Below are positions 1-9,854 of a DNA stretch of 64,000 nucleotides, piece by piece. This DNA comes from AP-15 sp963785565 (GTDB lineage Bacteria > Pseudomonadota > Alphaproteobacteria > ATCC43930 > CGMCC-115725). The stretch covers positions 1 through 64,000 of the forward strand of contig CAWAVV010000015.1 in the NCBI GenBank assembly GCA_963785565.1, given 5' to 3'. A model generated the notes under the pieces. It was not told the origin of the DNA and did no database searches. It saw only the letters and a list, made by a program, of their open reading frames with translations. A program made the translations under genes and the position numbers. Within the stretch, counting starts at the first letter, position 1. The number at the start of each line of letters is the position of its first letter.

Positions 1-1014
1 GGCGGCCAGCGCCGGATCATCGGTGGCCAGCAGTCGCGCCCCGAGATCCGACGCGCCAACCCGGCCGCCGGCGTTAACCCGCGGCCCGAGAACAAACCCC
101 AGATGGTAAGCGTCGACCGGCTCCTTGATCCCGGCGATTGCGGCCAGCGCAGCCATGCCCGGATTGGTATTGCGCCGCGCTACCCTGATCCCCTGTGCGA
201 CCAAAGCCCGGTTCAATCCTGTCAGCGGCACGACATCGCACACCGTACCCAGCGCGACGAGGTCGAGCCACCCAAGGAGGTCAGGCTCGGCGCGGCCGGC
301 CCCGTACCAACCAGCCCGGCGCAGGCCGCGATTGACCGCGACGACGAGCAGAAAGGCCACGCCGACGGCCGCTAGGCTGCCGTGCGGGCTCGCCTCGTCC
401 AGTCGGTTCGGGTTGACCACCGCAGCCGCACGCGGCAGCAGCGGCTCGGCCACATGATGATCTACGACGATGACGTCGAGCCCGCTTTCTGCGGCTTCGG
501 CCAGCGGCAGATGCGCCGTCGTGCCGCAATCGACGGTGACGACGACCCGCGCCCCCTCCGCCTGCAAGCGCAGCAGGGCGGCGCTGTTGGGGCCATAGCC
601 CTCACGCAGGCGGTCAGGGACATAGATTCGGGTACGTGTCCCGATCGCCGCGAAGAACCGGGCCAGCAGCGCCGCCGAGGTGGCGCCGTCGACATCGTAA
701 TCGCCAAAGATGGCGATCGTTTCGTTGTCGCGAACGGCGCGGACGAGCCGTGCGGCGGCGGCCTCCATGTCGCGCAGATGTGCGGGGTCTGGCAGTTGCT
801 CGCGCAGCCGCGGCAGCAGGAAACCCGGGGTGTGATCGAGATCGACGCCACGCTGGGCCAGCAGCCGCCCGACGATTTCCGGCAACGCTAGCCGCTCGGC
901 GATCTCTTGCCCAGCCTGCGGATCGCCACCGCGCCAGCGCCAGTGGCGACCACAGACCGATTGCGCGACCCCCAAAACGCTGGCGGGAATGGCGCCCCCC
1001 GCGCCGTCCATCAT
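1..1014 (-). CDS. recJ: Single-stranded-DNA-specific exonuclease RecJ (N-terminal part, cut by window edge)
   Basis: This is the first 338 codons of RecJ, the 5'-3' single-strand exonuclease of recombination and mismatch repair; the C-terminus lies beyond position 1. The conserved DHH-phosphoesterase motifs are visible. FGDYDVDGATS occurs near residue 98 (motif I), then VDHHVAEP, the DHH motif that names the family, and GPRVNAGGRVG near the window edge. I chose the ATG at 1014; a second ATG follows directly. The start lies 6 bases after the glpX stop, so recJ is very probably translated from the hom-glpX-recJ transcript. The N-terminal sequence looks intact, with no frame break. Confidence 0.93.
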   Translation of the reverse strand, partial: MMDGAGGAIPASVLGVAQSVCGRHWRWRGGDPQAGQEIAERLALPEIVGRLLAQRGVDLDHTPGFLLPRLREQLPDPAHLRDMEAAAARLVRAVRDNETIAIFGDYDVDGATSAALLARFFAAIGTRTRIYVPDRLREGYGPNSAALLRLQAEGARVVVTVDCGTTAHLPLAEAAESGLDVIVVDHHVAEPLLPRAAAVVNPNRLDEASPHGSLAAVGVAFLLVVAVNRGLRRAGWYGAGRAEPDLLGWLDLVALGTVCDVVPLTGLNRALVAQGIRVARRNTNPGMAALAAIAGIKEPVDAYHLGFVLGPRVNAGGRVGASDLGARLLATDDPALAA

Positions 1015-1020
1015 CCCGCC

Positions 1021-2010
1021 TCAGCGAGCAAGCGCGGCGAAGCTTTGCTTGCGGGTAAAGTCGTGGCTGGCCTCGACATAACGCACGGTGCCCGTTTTCG
1101 ACCGCATCACCACCGAGTGGGTGAAGGCCCCGCCGGGAAAGCGTCGCACCCCTTTGAGCATCGTGCCATTGGTGACCCCGGTCGCGGCGAACATCACGTC
1201 ACCCGAGGCCAAGTCCAGTAGCTTGTATTTGCGGTTGAGGTCGGCGATCCCGATTTTCTCGGCCCGGCCGCGTTCGTCATCATTGCGAAACAACAGCCGT
1301 CCCTGCATCTGCCCGCCGATGCAGCGCAATGCCGCGGCCGCCAGCACGCCTTCGGGCGCGCCGCCCGATCCGACATACATGTCGATCCCGGTCTCGGGGC
1401 TCGACGTGGCGATGACGCCGCTGACATCGCCGTCCGAAATCAAGGCGATGCGGGCGCCGGCCTCGCGCACCTTGGCGATCAGATCGGCATGACGCGGGCG
1501 GTCGAGGATGCAGACGACGAGATCGGCGATCTCGGCCTTTTTCGCGTGTGCCAGGTTTCTCAGATTGACTGCCGGCGCCTCGTCGAGATCGACGAGATCG
1601 TCCGGCAGTCCGCCACCGACCGCGATCTTGTCCATATAGACGTCGGGAGCGTTGAGAAAGCCGCCGGCATCGGCCATCGCGATCACGGCGAGCGCATTGG
1701 CGCTGCCCTTGGCGGTGATCGTCGTCCCTTCGAGCGGATCGAGGGCAATATCGATCGGCGGGCCGTTTCCGGTGCCGACCTTTTCGCCGATGTAAAGCAT
1801 CGGCGCCTCGTCGCGTTCGCCCTCGCCGATCACGACGGTGCCGTCGATCGCCAGGCTGTTCAGCGCCTCGCGCATCGCATCGACCGCGGCCTGGTCGGCG
1901 GCTTTCTCGTCGCCGCGCCCCATCAGGCGCGAGGCCGAGAGCGCCGCAGCCTCGGTCACCCGGACGGCTTCCAATGCCAGATTGCGGTCCATTCGCGACG
2001 TCTCAGGCAT
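1021..2010 (-). CDS. glpX: Class II fructose-1,6-bisphosphatase GlpX
   Basis: This 329-residue protein matches the normal length of class II fructose-1,6-bisphosphatases, which hydrolyse fructose 1,6-bisphosphate to fructose 6-phosphate in gluconeogenesis. The metal- and substrate-binding motifs IGEGERDEAPMLYIGE and DPLEGTT are present in the N-terminal third, and ISDGDVSGVI and GSGGAPEGVLAA follow. The open frame runs further upstream, but the ATG at 2010 has a strong ribosome-binding site (AAGGAGG, about 7 bases upstream) and gives the family's usual MPETS-like start. The order hom, glpX, recJ on one strand is common in alphaproteobacteria. recJ begins 6 bases downstream. Confidence 0.96.
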   Translation of the reverse strand: MPETSRMDRNLALEAVRVTEAAALSASRLMGRGDEKAADQAAVDAMREALNSLAIDGTVVIGEGERDEAPMLYIGEKVGTGNGPPIDIALDPLEGTTITAKGSANALAVIAMADAGGFLNAPDVYMDKIAVGGGLPDDLVDLDEAPAVNLRNLAHAKKAEIADLVVCILDRPRHADLIAKVREAGARIALISDGDVSGVIATSSPETGIDMYVGSGGAPEGVLAAAALRCIGGQMQGRLLFRNDDERGRAEKIGIADLNRKYKLLDLASGDVMFAATGVTNGTMLKGVRRFPGGAFTHSVVMRSKTGTVRYVEASHDFTRKQSFAALAR

Positions 2011-2356
2011 GACGTTCCTCCTTGGCGTTCGTGAGCAGATGATTGTCAGAGCCAGACCGATAATCAAACCTATCGGCTGAACGTGTTGCCTCAGCACACC
2101 GCCAGCGGGTCGGCCGAGCGGAGCGCGCAGGCCGGGGCATCCGATCAATTCGGCGACGCTTGCAAATCCGGCTCAGCACAAGCGGCGCCGCAGCGTCGAA
2201 GCTAAGCGCCGAGTCCGACGCCGTCAATGCGTCGCCTCAGGTGCATGAAATGAACAACCTGCGAGGAATTAACCGATGGTTAATCAACGTTCGAGAGGAC
2301 GCTGACAAGCATACGGGCTTCGGCCAGACGATCTTTAGCAACACTCGCCGTCGCGT
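2011..2356. other. Gap between hom and glpX, probable glpX-recJ promoter region
   Basis: No supported gene lies in these 346 bases. ORFs on both strands are short and look like overrun of the flanking frames. The right half is distinctly AT-richer than the flanking genes and holds a perfect palindrome at 2269-2283, so glpX-recJ probably has its own promoter here rather than depending only on read-through from hom. Confidence 0.4.
2269..2283. promoter_or_regulatory. Palindrome TTAACC-GAT-GGTTAA, possible operator
   Basis: A perfect 6-base inverted repeat with a 3-base spacer lies about 260 bases upstream of the glpX start and 74 bases after the hom stop. It has no run of T after it, so it does not look like an intrinsic terminator. 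A dimeric regulator site is the simplest reading. Nothing identifies the regulator. Confidence 0.3.
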
Positions 2357-3649
2357 TCAGAAATCTTCGATACGGATCATTCGCGGCGGCTCGAGGACGG
2401 TGTCGAGCGCTTCGATCCTAGCCAACGCCCGGCGCATCGCCGCCTCGACGGTGACATGGGTGGTCAGCACCACCGGCACCGCCTCGCCCGGCGCGCGTCC
2501 GCGCTGGATCATCAATTCCATCGACGCCTCCTCGTCGCGCAGTGCCGCGGCGACATCGGCGATGACCCCCGGCTGGTCGACCACCATTAGCCTGATGTAA
2601 TAGGCGCTCTGGTGCTGTTCGATCGGCACGCCGGGAAGCGCGCGCAAATCGGCAGCCGGAATTCCGAGCGGAAAGACCCGGCGCCCCGCTGCAATATCGA
2701 CGAGGTCGGCGGCGACCGCGGAGGCAGTCGGAAAGGCGCCCGCACCGCGCCCTTGCAGAACCACCCGGCCGACGAAGTCACCCTCGGCCACGACGGCATT
2801 ATAGACGCCCTCGACCGCCGCGATCGGGGTCGCCTGCGGCACCATGCAAGGGTGGACGCGCTGCTCGAGCCCATTTTCGGTTCGCCGCGCGATGCCGAGC
2901 AGCTTGATGCGGTAGCCAAGCTCTTCGGCAAAATCGATGTCGAGCCGCGAGACGTGGCGGATCCCTTCGGCATAGACCCCGGCGAGATCAACCGGGCGGC
3001 CGAAGCCGACGCTCGCCAAGATCGCCAGCTTGTGGGCGGCGTCGACGCCGTCGATGTCGAAGCTCGGATCGGCCTCGGCATAGCCGAGCTTCTGCGCTTC
3101 GGCGAGCACTTCGGCGAACTCGCGGCCGGTCTCGCGCATCGTCGTCAAGATGTAGTTCGAGGTGCCGTTGAGGATACCGTAGACGCGTTCGAGCCGGTTT
3201 CCGGCGAGTCCCTCGCGCAGCGCCTTGATCACCGGGATGCCGCCCGCGACCGCAGCCTCGAACGACAGCGCCAGGCCGTGCTCTTCGGCGCGCGCCGCGA
3301 GCCTCGTCCCGTGATGCGCCATCAGCGCCTTGTTGGCGGTAACCACGTGCTTGCCGTGATCGAGCGCGGCATCGACGACCTGCCGGGCAATCCCGTCGGC
3401 GCCGCCGATCAATTCGACAACGACGTCGATTTCGGGATCGCCCGCCATCGCCGTCGCATCCTCGTACCAGCGCACCGCCGACAGCTCGACGCCGCGGTCG
3501 CGGCGGCGGTCACGGGCCGAAACCGCGGTCACGACGATGCGGCGGCCGCCGCGTTCGGCCAGCAGCTCCGCCTGGTCCTGCAACAATTTGAGAGTGCCGG
3601 CACCAACCGTGCCGAGACCCGCGACGGCGATCTTCAACGGCGGCTTCAC
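2357..3649 (-). CDS. hom: Homoserine dehydrogenase
   Basis: This 430-residue NAD(P)-dependent homoserine dehydrogenase reduces aspartate semialdehyde to homoserine on the route to threonine and methionine. The N-terminal Rossmann motif VAGLGTVGAG lies at about residues 9-18. The catalytic domain contains NGTSNYILTTM and DPSFDIDGVDAAHK. A C-terminal ACT regulatory domain starts near residue 350 (YYIRLMVVDQPGVIADVAA), as in feedback-regulated full-length enzymes. The start is GTG at 3649. It leads the hom-glpX-recJ cluster. The aminotransferase gene often found upstream in this phylum is absent here. Confidence 0.96.
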   Translation of the reverse strand: MKPPLKIAVAGLGTVGAGTLKLLQDQAELLAERGGRRIVVTAVSARDRRRDRGVELSAVRWYEDATAMAGDPEIDVVVELIGGADGIARQVVDAALDHGKHVVTANKALMAHHGTRLAARAEEHGLALSFEAAVAGGIPVIKALREGLAGNRLERVYGILNGTSNYILTTMRETGREFAEVLAEAQKLGYAEADPSFDIDGVDAAHKLAILASVGFGRPVDLAGVYAEGIRHVSRLDIDFAEELGYRIKLLGIARRTENGLEQRVHPCMVPQATPIAAVEGVYNAVVAEGDFVGRVVLQGRGAGAFPTASAVAADLVDIAAGRRVFPLGIPAADLRALPGVPIEQHQSAYYIRLMVVDQPGVIADVAAALRDEEASMELMIQRGRAPGEAVPVVLTTHVTVEAAMRRALARIEALDTVLEPPRMIRIEDF

Positions 3650-3821
3650 GACCCCGGCGACCCCGATGCGTTATGCCCGAAAAGCGTCCGAGCGGGTTAG
3701 GGCGGCACCGCGCACGGCGCCCCCGATCCCGCGTTTTATCGTGCGTATCCCTAATTTTCGATAATTTTCGGTTCCGCCGCTGTTCGCTACGTACCGCGGC
3801 GGTCGATGCAGACATTCGAAG

Positions 3822-5026
3822 TCAGTGCTCGAGCAGCACCTCGGCACGGCTCTGCCCCGAATCTTCACCGACCGGAGCTGCTTCTATCAGTATTTTGTCC
3901 CGCGGTATTCCAGCCTTGGCCAAGGCGGCGGCGACCGCCTGCGCGCGGTCGAGAGCGGCTTGGAAGCCGTTCAGCTGTTGATCGGCGGTATCGCCGACCC
4001 CGGTATAGCCGATCACCCGCACCTTGCCGGGATCGCGCCGGTAAAGCGGCACGATCGCGCCGAGACTTTGCCGGTCGGCATCGCTGAGGGTTGTCGAATT
4101 CGGCGGCGAAGTTTATCTGTGCGACCCGCATGTCGACGGGCGCCGCCGGCGGCGGTTTTCCGCTCTTGCCGGGCCCCGTCGCCGCGGCGGTGCGGGTTGC
4201 GGCGGCGGGTGGAAGCACCGGCGGTGGTGGCGGCGGCTGGAACTCGGCCGAAGCGATCGCGGACGGGATCGGCGCCGGCGCTGGCGGCGCTGGGAGATGT
4301 GCCGCCGCCGTTTTGCCGGCCCCCGCCGACGCCGCTGGCATTCGCAGCAGAGGCGGCGGCGGTGGTGGTGGCTGGCTCTGCTGCGGCTCAGGCAGCGAGG
4401 AAATCTGTGGGGATTGCAAACTCAATTCCATCGGTCCGGGTTCGGGCGGCTCGCCGGTCTTGCGCGGCCCCTTTGCTGCGGCCGCTGGTGTCGCGCTCGC
4501 CACTTGACCCGGGGCCGGCTGCGTTCCAGCGCCGGAAGGTGAGGTTGCCGCTTTTGGCCCGCCGGCGGGAGCGGCCGCCGCGTTCCGGCGCCGGGGCGCG
4601 GTTGCCGCTTTCGGAAGACGCGGTCGCCGCGGGAGGAGCCGGCGGTGGCGGCGGCGGGGGTGGGCCCGCCACTTCGTCGAAGCCGGCCTGCAGCCGCTCG
4701 CTGGTGTACTTGGCATTCTTCCGGTCGGCAATCAGGCTCTGCGTCAATTTATCGAGCTCGGCCGTGGTCAGCGCCTGGGTTGGCGGCGGCGGAACCGTCG
4801 CCAGGTTCGGGTAAGGGGACTTCTCTCCGGCGGCCAGATTCTGGGTATTCGGCGTCGTAGCCGGATCGGGGTCGTTCTTGCTCGCGCCGGTCAGGTGGCG
4901 ATACCCTTCGATCGGGTTACAGGCGCCGAGCCCGAGTAACATCGCCGCGACGACCGCCTGCAGCGCCCGCTGCCCCAACTTTCGATCGAAGCCGCAACCG
5001 CGATAACGGGCTTTGCCTAGCGCCAT
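3822..5026 (-). pseudogene. OmpA-family lipoprotein gene with two frame breaks
   Basis: Three overlapping frames together give one recognisable protein. The first starts with MALGKARYRG at 5026, has a signal peptide and a perfect lipobox LGAC, and runs into a Pro/Ala-rich linker. Near 4610-4620 the sense continues in a second frame (KAATAPRRRN to VAQINFAA). Near 4103-4110 it moves to a third frame, giving LSDADRQSLGAIVPLYRRDP and VRVIGYTG, an OmpA/MotB peptidoglycan-binding domain ending at 3822. Each break is repaired by removing one base (for example FAA joins NSTTLSDADR when one G is dropped). Both breaks are in repetitive GC-rich sequence, so sequencing error is as likely as true decay. 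If intact it would anchor the outer membrane to peptidoglycan. It is divergent from phaC. Confidence 0.7.
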
Positions 5027-5244
5027 GACCACATACCCGCCGTACCGGCCGCGGTGCCGCGCGGGCGGCAAATCCCCGGCCGCTGCCAATTCGATGAGCG
5101 CTGGTCTATTCGATCCAGGCCGCCGCGTCACCACATTTGATCCGGCGGACAAGCGGCCGACGACGATCCGACAAACGATCGATTTCAGGCGTTCCGGCCG
5201 GTGGGTCCGGATCGCAGACCTCAGATGTTGGCGAGGACGGGGTG

Positions 5245-7083
5245 ATGAACGACAGTGACCGGCCGATACCCGGAGAGGGGGCCGCCTCAGCTGCAAACGC
5301 TGAGGCGAGCGGCGCTTTCCCCGACGCCGACGAACTGGCGCGGCAACTCGCCGATGTCGCCAAAAAGAGCCAGCACCTCGTCACCGATTTCCTTAAGCGG
5401 CAATCGCCCGAGCAAGGCATCGGGATGGCCAGCCCGCTCGCCATCGGCGCCGCCTTTTTCGAGATGACGGCGCGGATGATGTCGGACCCCTCGCGCCTGG
5501 TCCAAGCCCAGCTGTCGCTGTGGAACGACTATATGACCTTGTGGCAGCGTACCGCCCAGCGGTTTCTCGGCGGCAACCCCGAGCCGATGATCGAGCCGCC
5601 GCAAGGCGACCGCCGCTTCCGCGACGCCGCCTGGAACGACAACACCCTGTTCGACTTCATCAAGCAGAGCTATCTGCTGACCGCCCGCTGGCTGCAAAGG
5701 ACCGTGCGCGATGCCGAGGGCATCGACGAGCGCACCGCGCGCAAGGTTGATTTCTACACCCGCCAATTCGTCGATGCGCTGGCGCCCTCGAACTTTCTGA
5801 TGACCAATCCGGAAGCATTGCGCGCGACGATCGAAAGCCGCGGCGAGAATCTGCTGAACGGGCTCAAGAACTTGCTCGACGACCTCGAGCGCGGCAAGGG
5901 CCGGCTGGCGATCCGGATGACCGACATGGCGGCGTTCCATATCGGCGAGAACATCGCGGTCACGCCGGGCAAGGTCGTCTACCAAAATGACTTGATCCAG
6001 CTGATCCAATACGCGCCGACGACCGAGACGGTCAAACGCCGGCCATTGCTGATCATGCCGCCCTGGATCAACAAGTTCTACATCCTCGATCTGCGGCCCG
6101 ACAACTCGTTCATCCGCTGGGCGGTGGCGCAGGGCCACACCGTCTTTGTGATTTCCTGGGTCAACCCCGGCGAGCATCTCGCCGGCAAGACGTTTACCGA
6201 TTACATGATCGAGGGTCCGCTTGCCGCGCTCGCCGCGATCGAACAGGCGACCGGCGAACGCGAGGCAAACGTCATCGGCTATTGCCTCGGCGGCACGCTG
6301 CTCGCGGCCACGCTCGCCTATATGGCGGTCAAGCGCGACAACCGGATCAAAAGCGCCACCTTCTTCGTGACGATGGTCGATTTTGCCGAGGCCGGCGAGC
6401 TTTCGGTGTTTATCGACGAGGAGCAGCTCGCGGCGCTCGAACAGCGCATGAACGCCAAGGGCTATCTCGAAGGCCGCGACATGGCGACGACTTTCAACAT
6501 GCTGCGCGCCAACGATCTGATCTGGTCGTTCGTCGTCAACAACTATCTGCTCGGCAAGTCGCCGTTCCCGTTCGACCTGCTTTACTGGAACGCCGATTCG
6601 ACGCGGATGCCGGCGGCGATGCACGGCTTTTACTTGCGCCGCATGTATCAGGAGAACCTGCTGGTCAAACCGGGTGGGATCACGCTCGATGGGGTGCCGA
6701 TCGATCTCGGCAAGGTCAGGACCCCGGCGTTCCTGCTGTCGACCCGCGAGGACCACATCGCGCCGTGGCGGTCGACCTATGCCGCGACCCAGATTTACAA
6801 GGGGCCGGTCAAATTCGTGCTGTCCGCCTCGGGCCACATCGCCGGCGTCGTCAATCCGCCCGGCAGCAAATACGGGCATTGGGAGAACCCCAAAAATCCG
6901 CCGACGCCGGAGGAATGGCTCGCCGGCGCTACTCAGCATGCCGATTCATGGTGGCCGGTGTGGGAGCGCTGGATCGCCAAATATTCCGGCGGCGAGGTGC
7001 CGGCGCGCCATCCCGGCGACGGCAAGCTCAAGCCGATCGAGGACGCCCCCGGCTCCTACGTCAAGGTGCGGGCCGAGGATTGA
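5245..7083 (+). CDS. phaC: Class I poly(3-hydroxyalkanoate) synthase PhaC
   Basis: This 612-residue PHA synthase polymerises hydroxyacyl-CoA monomers at granules. Length and sequence fit class I enzymes. The lipase-like box GYCLGG places the nucleophilic Cys at about residue 347. The acid is the Asp in STREDHIAPW and the base the His in SASGHIAGVVNPP, so the triad is complete. The N-terminal half carries the usual PhaC motifs, such as PPWINKFYILDLRP and FVISWVNPG. I chose ATG 5245, just downstream of a GAGGACGGGG stretch, over the in-frame upstream ATG at 5137 because that extension is not PhaC-like. No phaA, phaB or phasin gene is adjacent; asnS follows on the same strand. Confidence 0.96.
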   Translation: MNDSDRPIPGEGAASAANAEASGAFPDADELARQLADVAKKSQHLVTDFLKRQSPEQGIGMASPLAIGAAFFEMTARMMSDPSRLVQAQLSLWNDYMTLWQRTAQRFLGGNPEPMIEPPQGDRRFRDAAWNDNTLFDFIKQSYLLTARWLQRTVRDAEGIDERTARKVDFYTRQFVDALAPSNFLMTNPEALRATIESRGENLLNGLKNLLDDLERGKGRLAIRMTDMAAFHIGENIAVTPGKVVYQNDLIQLIQYAPTTETVKRRPLLIMPPWINKFYILDLRPDNSFIRWAVAQGHTVFVISWVNPGEHLAGKTFTDYMIEGPLAALAAIEQATGEREANVIGYCLGGTLLAATLAYMAVKRDNRIKSATFFVTMVDFAEAGELSVFIDEEQLAALEQRMNAKGYLEGRDMATTFNMLRANDLIWSFVVNNYLLGKSPFPFDLLYWNADSTRMPAAMHGFYLRRMYQENLLVKPGGITLDGVPIDLGKVRTPAFLLSTREDHIAPWRSTYAATQIYKGPVKFVLSASGHIAGVVNPPGSKYGHWENPKNPPTPEEWLAGATQHADSWWPVWERWIAKYSGGEVPARHPGDGKLKPIEDAPGSYVKVRAED

Positions 7084-7167
7084 TCCCGCACGGTAGGAAT
7101 GGCCGAGGTGAGGCGCGCCTGCCTGGGATCGCTGGACAAGGCGCTCCGCCTGGGTAACTCTCGACCG

Positions 7168-8574
<1,407 letters not shown>

Positions 8575-8745
8575 CGCATCCTGCCTCAGCCTTGGCGTTC
8601 CCGCGGACAGCCAGAGCGAGGACCAAGCCAGGCGGCGCCGGATCTACGGCAAATCGTGCACCGTCTAGACGTCTCTACCGCTACCCACCATTCGCCCCGG
8701 GACGCGAGCCGCTGGATAATGGATGCATCCTCGGCAGGAAGGGTT

Positions 8746-8943
8746 ATGGACATGCGTTCTTTTGCCATGATGTTCGTCGGCCTTATGATGGGTGTCGCAG
8801 TGATCGCCACGATGGCGGGGTGCACGCCGAACACAAGTGCAGGTCAGCCATATGCGTGCCCGGCGGGGGTGCCTTGGGTTCCTGACGGCTACGCGAACGG
8901 CAAGTTTGTCCCCGCCCACTGCCTGGGCGAAGCGGCTCAATAA
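8746..8943 (+). CDS. Small lipoprotein of unknown function
   Basis: A 65-residue protein starts at ATG 8746 behind a good ribosome-binding site (AGGAAGG). A hydrophobic signal peptide (MMFVGLMMGVAVIATMAGC) ends in a Cys suited to lipidation. The mature part is about 40 residues and contains paired Cys in YACPAGVPWVPDGY and FVPAHC, so a disulfide is plausible. Pro/Trp/Tyr-rich VPxGY..GxFVPxHC patterns occur in small envelope proteins of alphaproteobacteria, but I do not recognise a named family. An upstream in-frame ATG at 8656 would bury the signal peptide and is unlikely. Confidence 0.65.
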   Translation: MDMRSFAMMFVGLMMGVAVIATMAGCTPNTSAGQPYACPAGVPWVPDGYANGKFVPAHCLGEAAQ

Positions 8944-8964
8944 AGCGCGAAAAATCCAGCTAGT

Positions 8965-8994
8965 GTAGGGCGGAACAGCGCAGCGCATTCCGCC
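8965..8994. repeat. Dispersed intergenic repeat, copy 1
   Basis: A stretch reading GTAGGGCGGAACAGCGCAGC and ending GCATTCCGCC follows the small lipoprotein gene. Its two ends are inverted relative to each other (GGCGGAA/TTCCGCC). The same building blocks recur in inverted order at 14328-14384. This looks like a REP-like family member; such elements are common between genes in this class. Confidence 0.5.
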
Positions 8995-9142
8995 TCCTCT
9001 CAGTCGAAATGAACGGCGAAGTCCCGGTCATTGCGTGTGCCCCGGTACCGCCGCTGCCAAATTCCGCGTTCGCCGCGACTGCTGATCACGGCCGATCGCA
9101 GTGCACAAACGGGCAAAGACTTCGCGAACGAGATTTTGATCT

Positions 9143-9655
9143 CTATTTCGCCCGCTTCCAAACCATGACCGATCGGCGGCCGCTGGTGGTCCGGGGGATC
9201 GTGCTCGTCCACTCGTCGCCAACGAGGCTGACGGTGCTTTTCATATCGGTGCTGGCTTGGTTCGGGAAGGTGCTGCCGAGAATATGGTAGGTCAGCGTCT
9301 TGTTCGCCTCATCGACCGTCCAGGTGCCGAAATGCGCCACGCTGCCCCGGACCGTCGCGGCGTGCTCCTCCGGCGTGCCTTGCGTGCGGTCGTTGGATCT
9401 GTATTTCGGCAAGTCAGGACGCACCAAAATCTGAGTGTAGTTGCCGGTGGCGTCGAGGATCATCATTCCTTTCGGGTTGGCCCCAAACTGCTGGCGCTTG
9501 CCGCCATCCTGAAAGGTCGTCTCGTGCGCCGTCGGGACCCATACCCCCACCAACTGGTCCCGCAGGGATTTCTGCGCGCCGAAGGTGTCGGCCGGCAGCA
9601 CGGCAATGACGGTCAACGCGATGGCACAACAATAGCTGATACGACGGAGCGTCAT
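9143..9655 (-). CDS. Secreted lipocalin-like domain protein
   Basis: This 170-residue protein has a signal peptide (MTLRRISYCCAIALTVIAV, then PADTFGAQ). The mature part opens with LRDQLVGVWVP, followed by NPKGMMILDATGNYTQIL, FGTWTVDE and LTYHI. This order (G.W at the start, a glycine-rich 'YT' strand, then 'G.W.vDe...lt..v') is typical of lipocalin-like domain proteins (lipocalin_5 type), whose ligands are mostly unknown. ATG 9655 has GGAGG 6 bases upstream and is preferred over ATG 9667. A coding fragment ends 29 bases upstream on the same strand. Confidence 0.75.
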   Translation of the reverse strand: MTLRRISYCCAIALTVIAVLPADTFGAQKSLRDQLVGVWVPTAHETTFQDGGKRQQFGANPKGMMILDATGNYTQILVRPDLPKYRSNDRTQGTPEEHAATVRGSVAHFGTWTVDEANKTLTYHILGSTFPNQASTDMKSTVSLVGDEWTSTIPRTTSGRRSVMVWKRAK

Positions 9656-9683
9656 CGCAACCTCCATAGAGGGCACCGCCGCT

Positions 9684-9854
9684 TCAGGCCTCTGCCCACA
9701 CCCACTTCGCCATCTCGCCCCAAGAATTGCCAGCGTCTTTCCATTTGCCTCGTTCGGGATAGGTCCCATTGAGCTGGTCCGCGACCTTGTCGAGCCCGGC
9801 CTGAACGCACAGTTCGTCGCGTATCACCGGTGGTCCGAATTTGACGTTTGTCAC
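9684..9854 (-). pseudogene. Probable 3' fragment of a gene cut by the IS481-type element
   Basis: The frame reads VKFGPPVIRDELCVQAGLDK, then DQLNGTYPERGKWKDAG and NSWGEMAKWVWAEA before a TGA at 9684. Composition and codon use are those of real coding sequence, yet the frame begins exactly at the left end of the transposon. A GTG at 9854 behind AAGGAAA could make it a 56-residue protein, but that start lies in the element's terminal bases. I do not recognise the family. The simplest reading is the C-terminus of a gene truncated by insertion. Confidence 0.45.

Noticed and set aside
5287..6939. A 550-codon minus-strand open frame opposite phaC
   Set aside because: It is a mirror of the GC-rich phaC codons, has no domain, and its residues are Arg/Gly/Asp-rich noise typical of antisense frames.
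8965..9000. Intrinsic terminator after the small lipoprotein gene
   Set aside because: The inverted ends are separated by a long loop and no T-run follows. The repeated nature (second copy at 14328) fits a dispersed repeat better.
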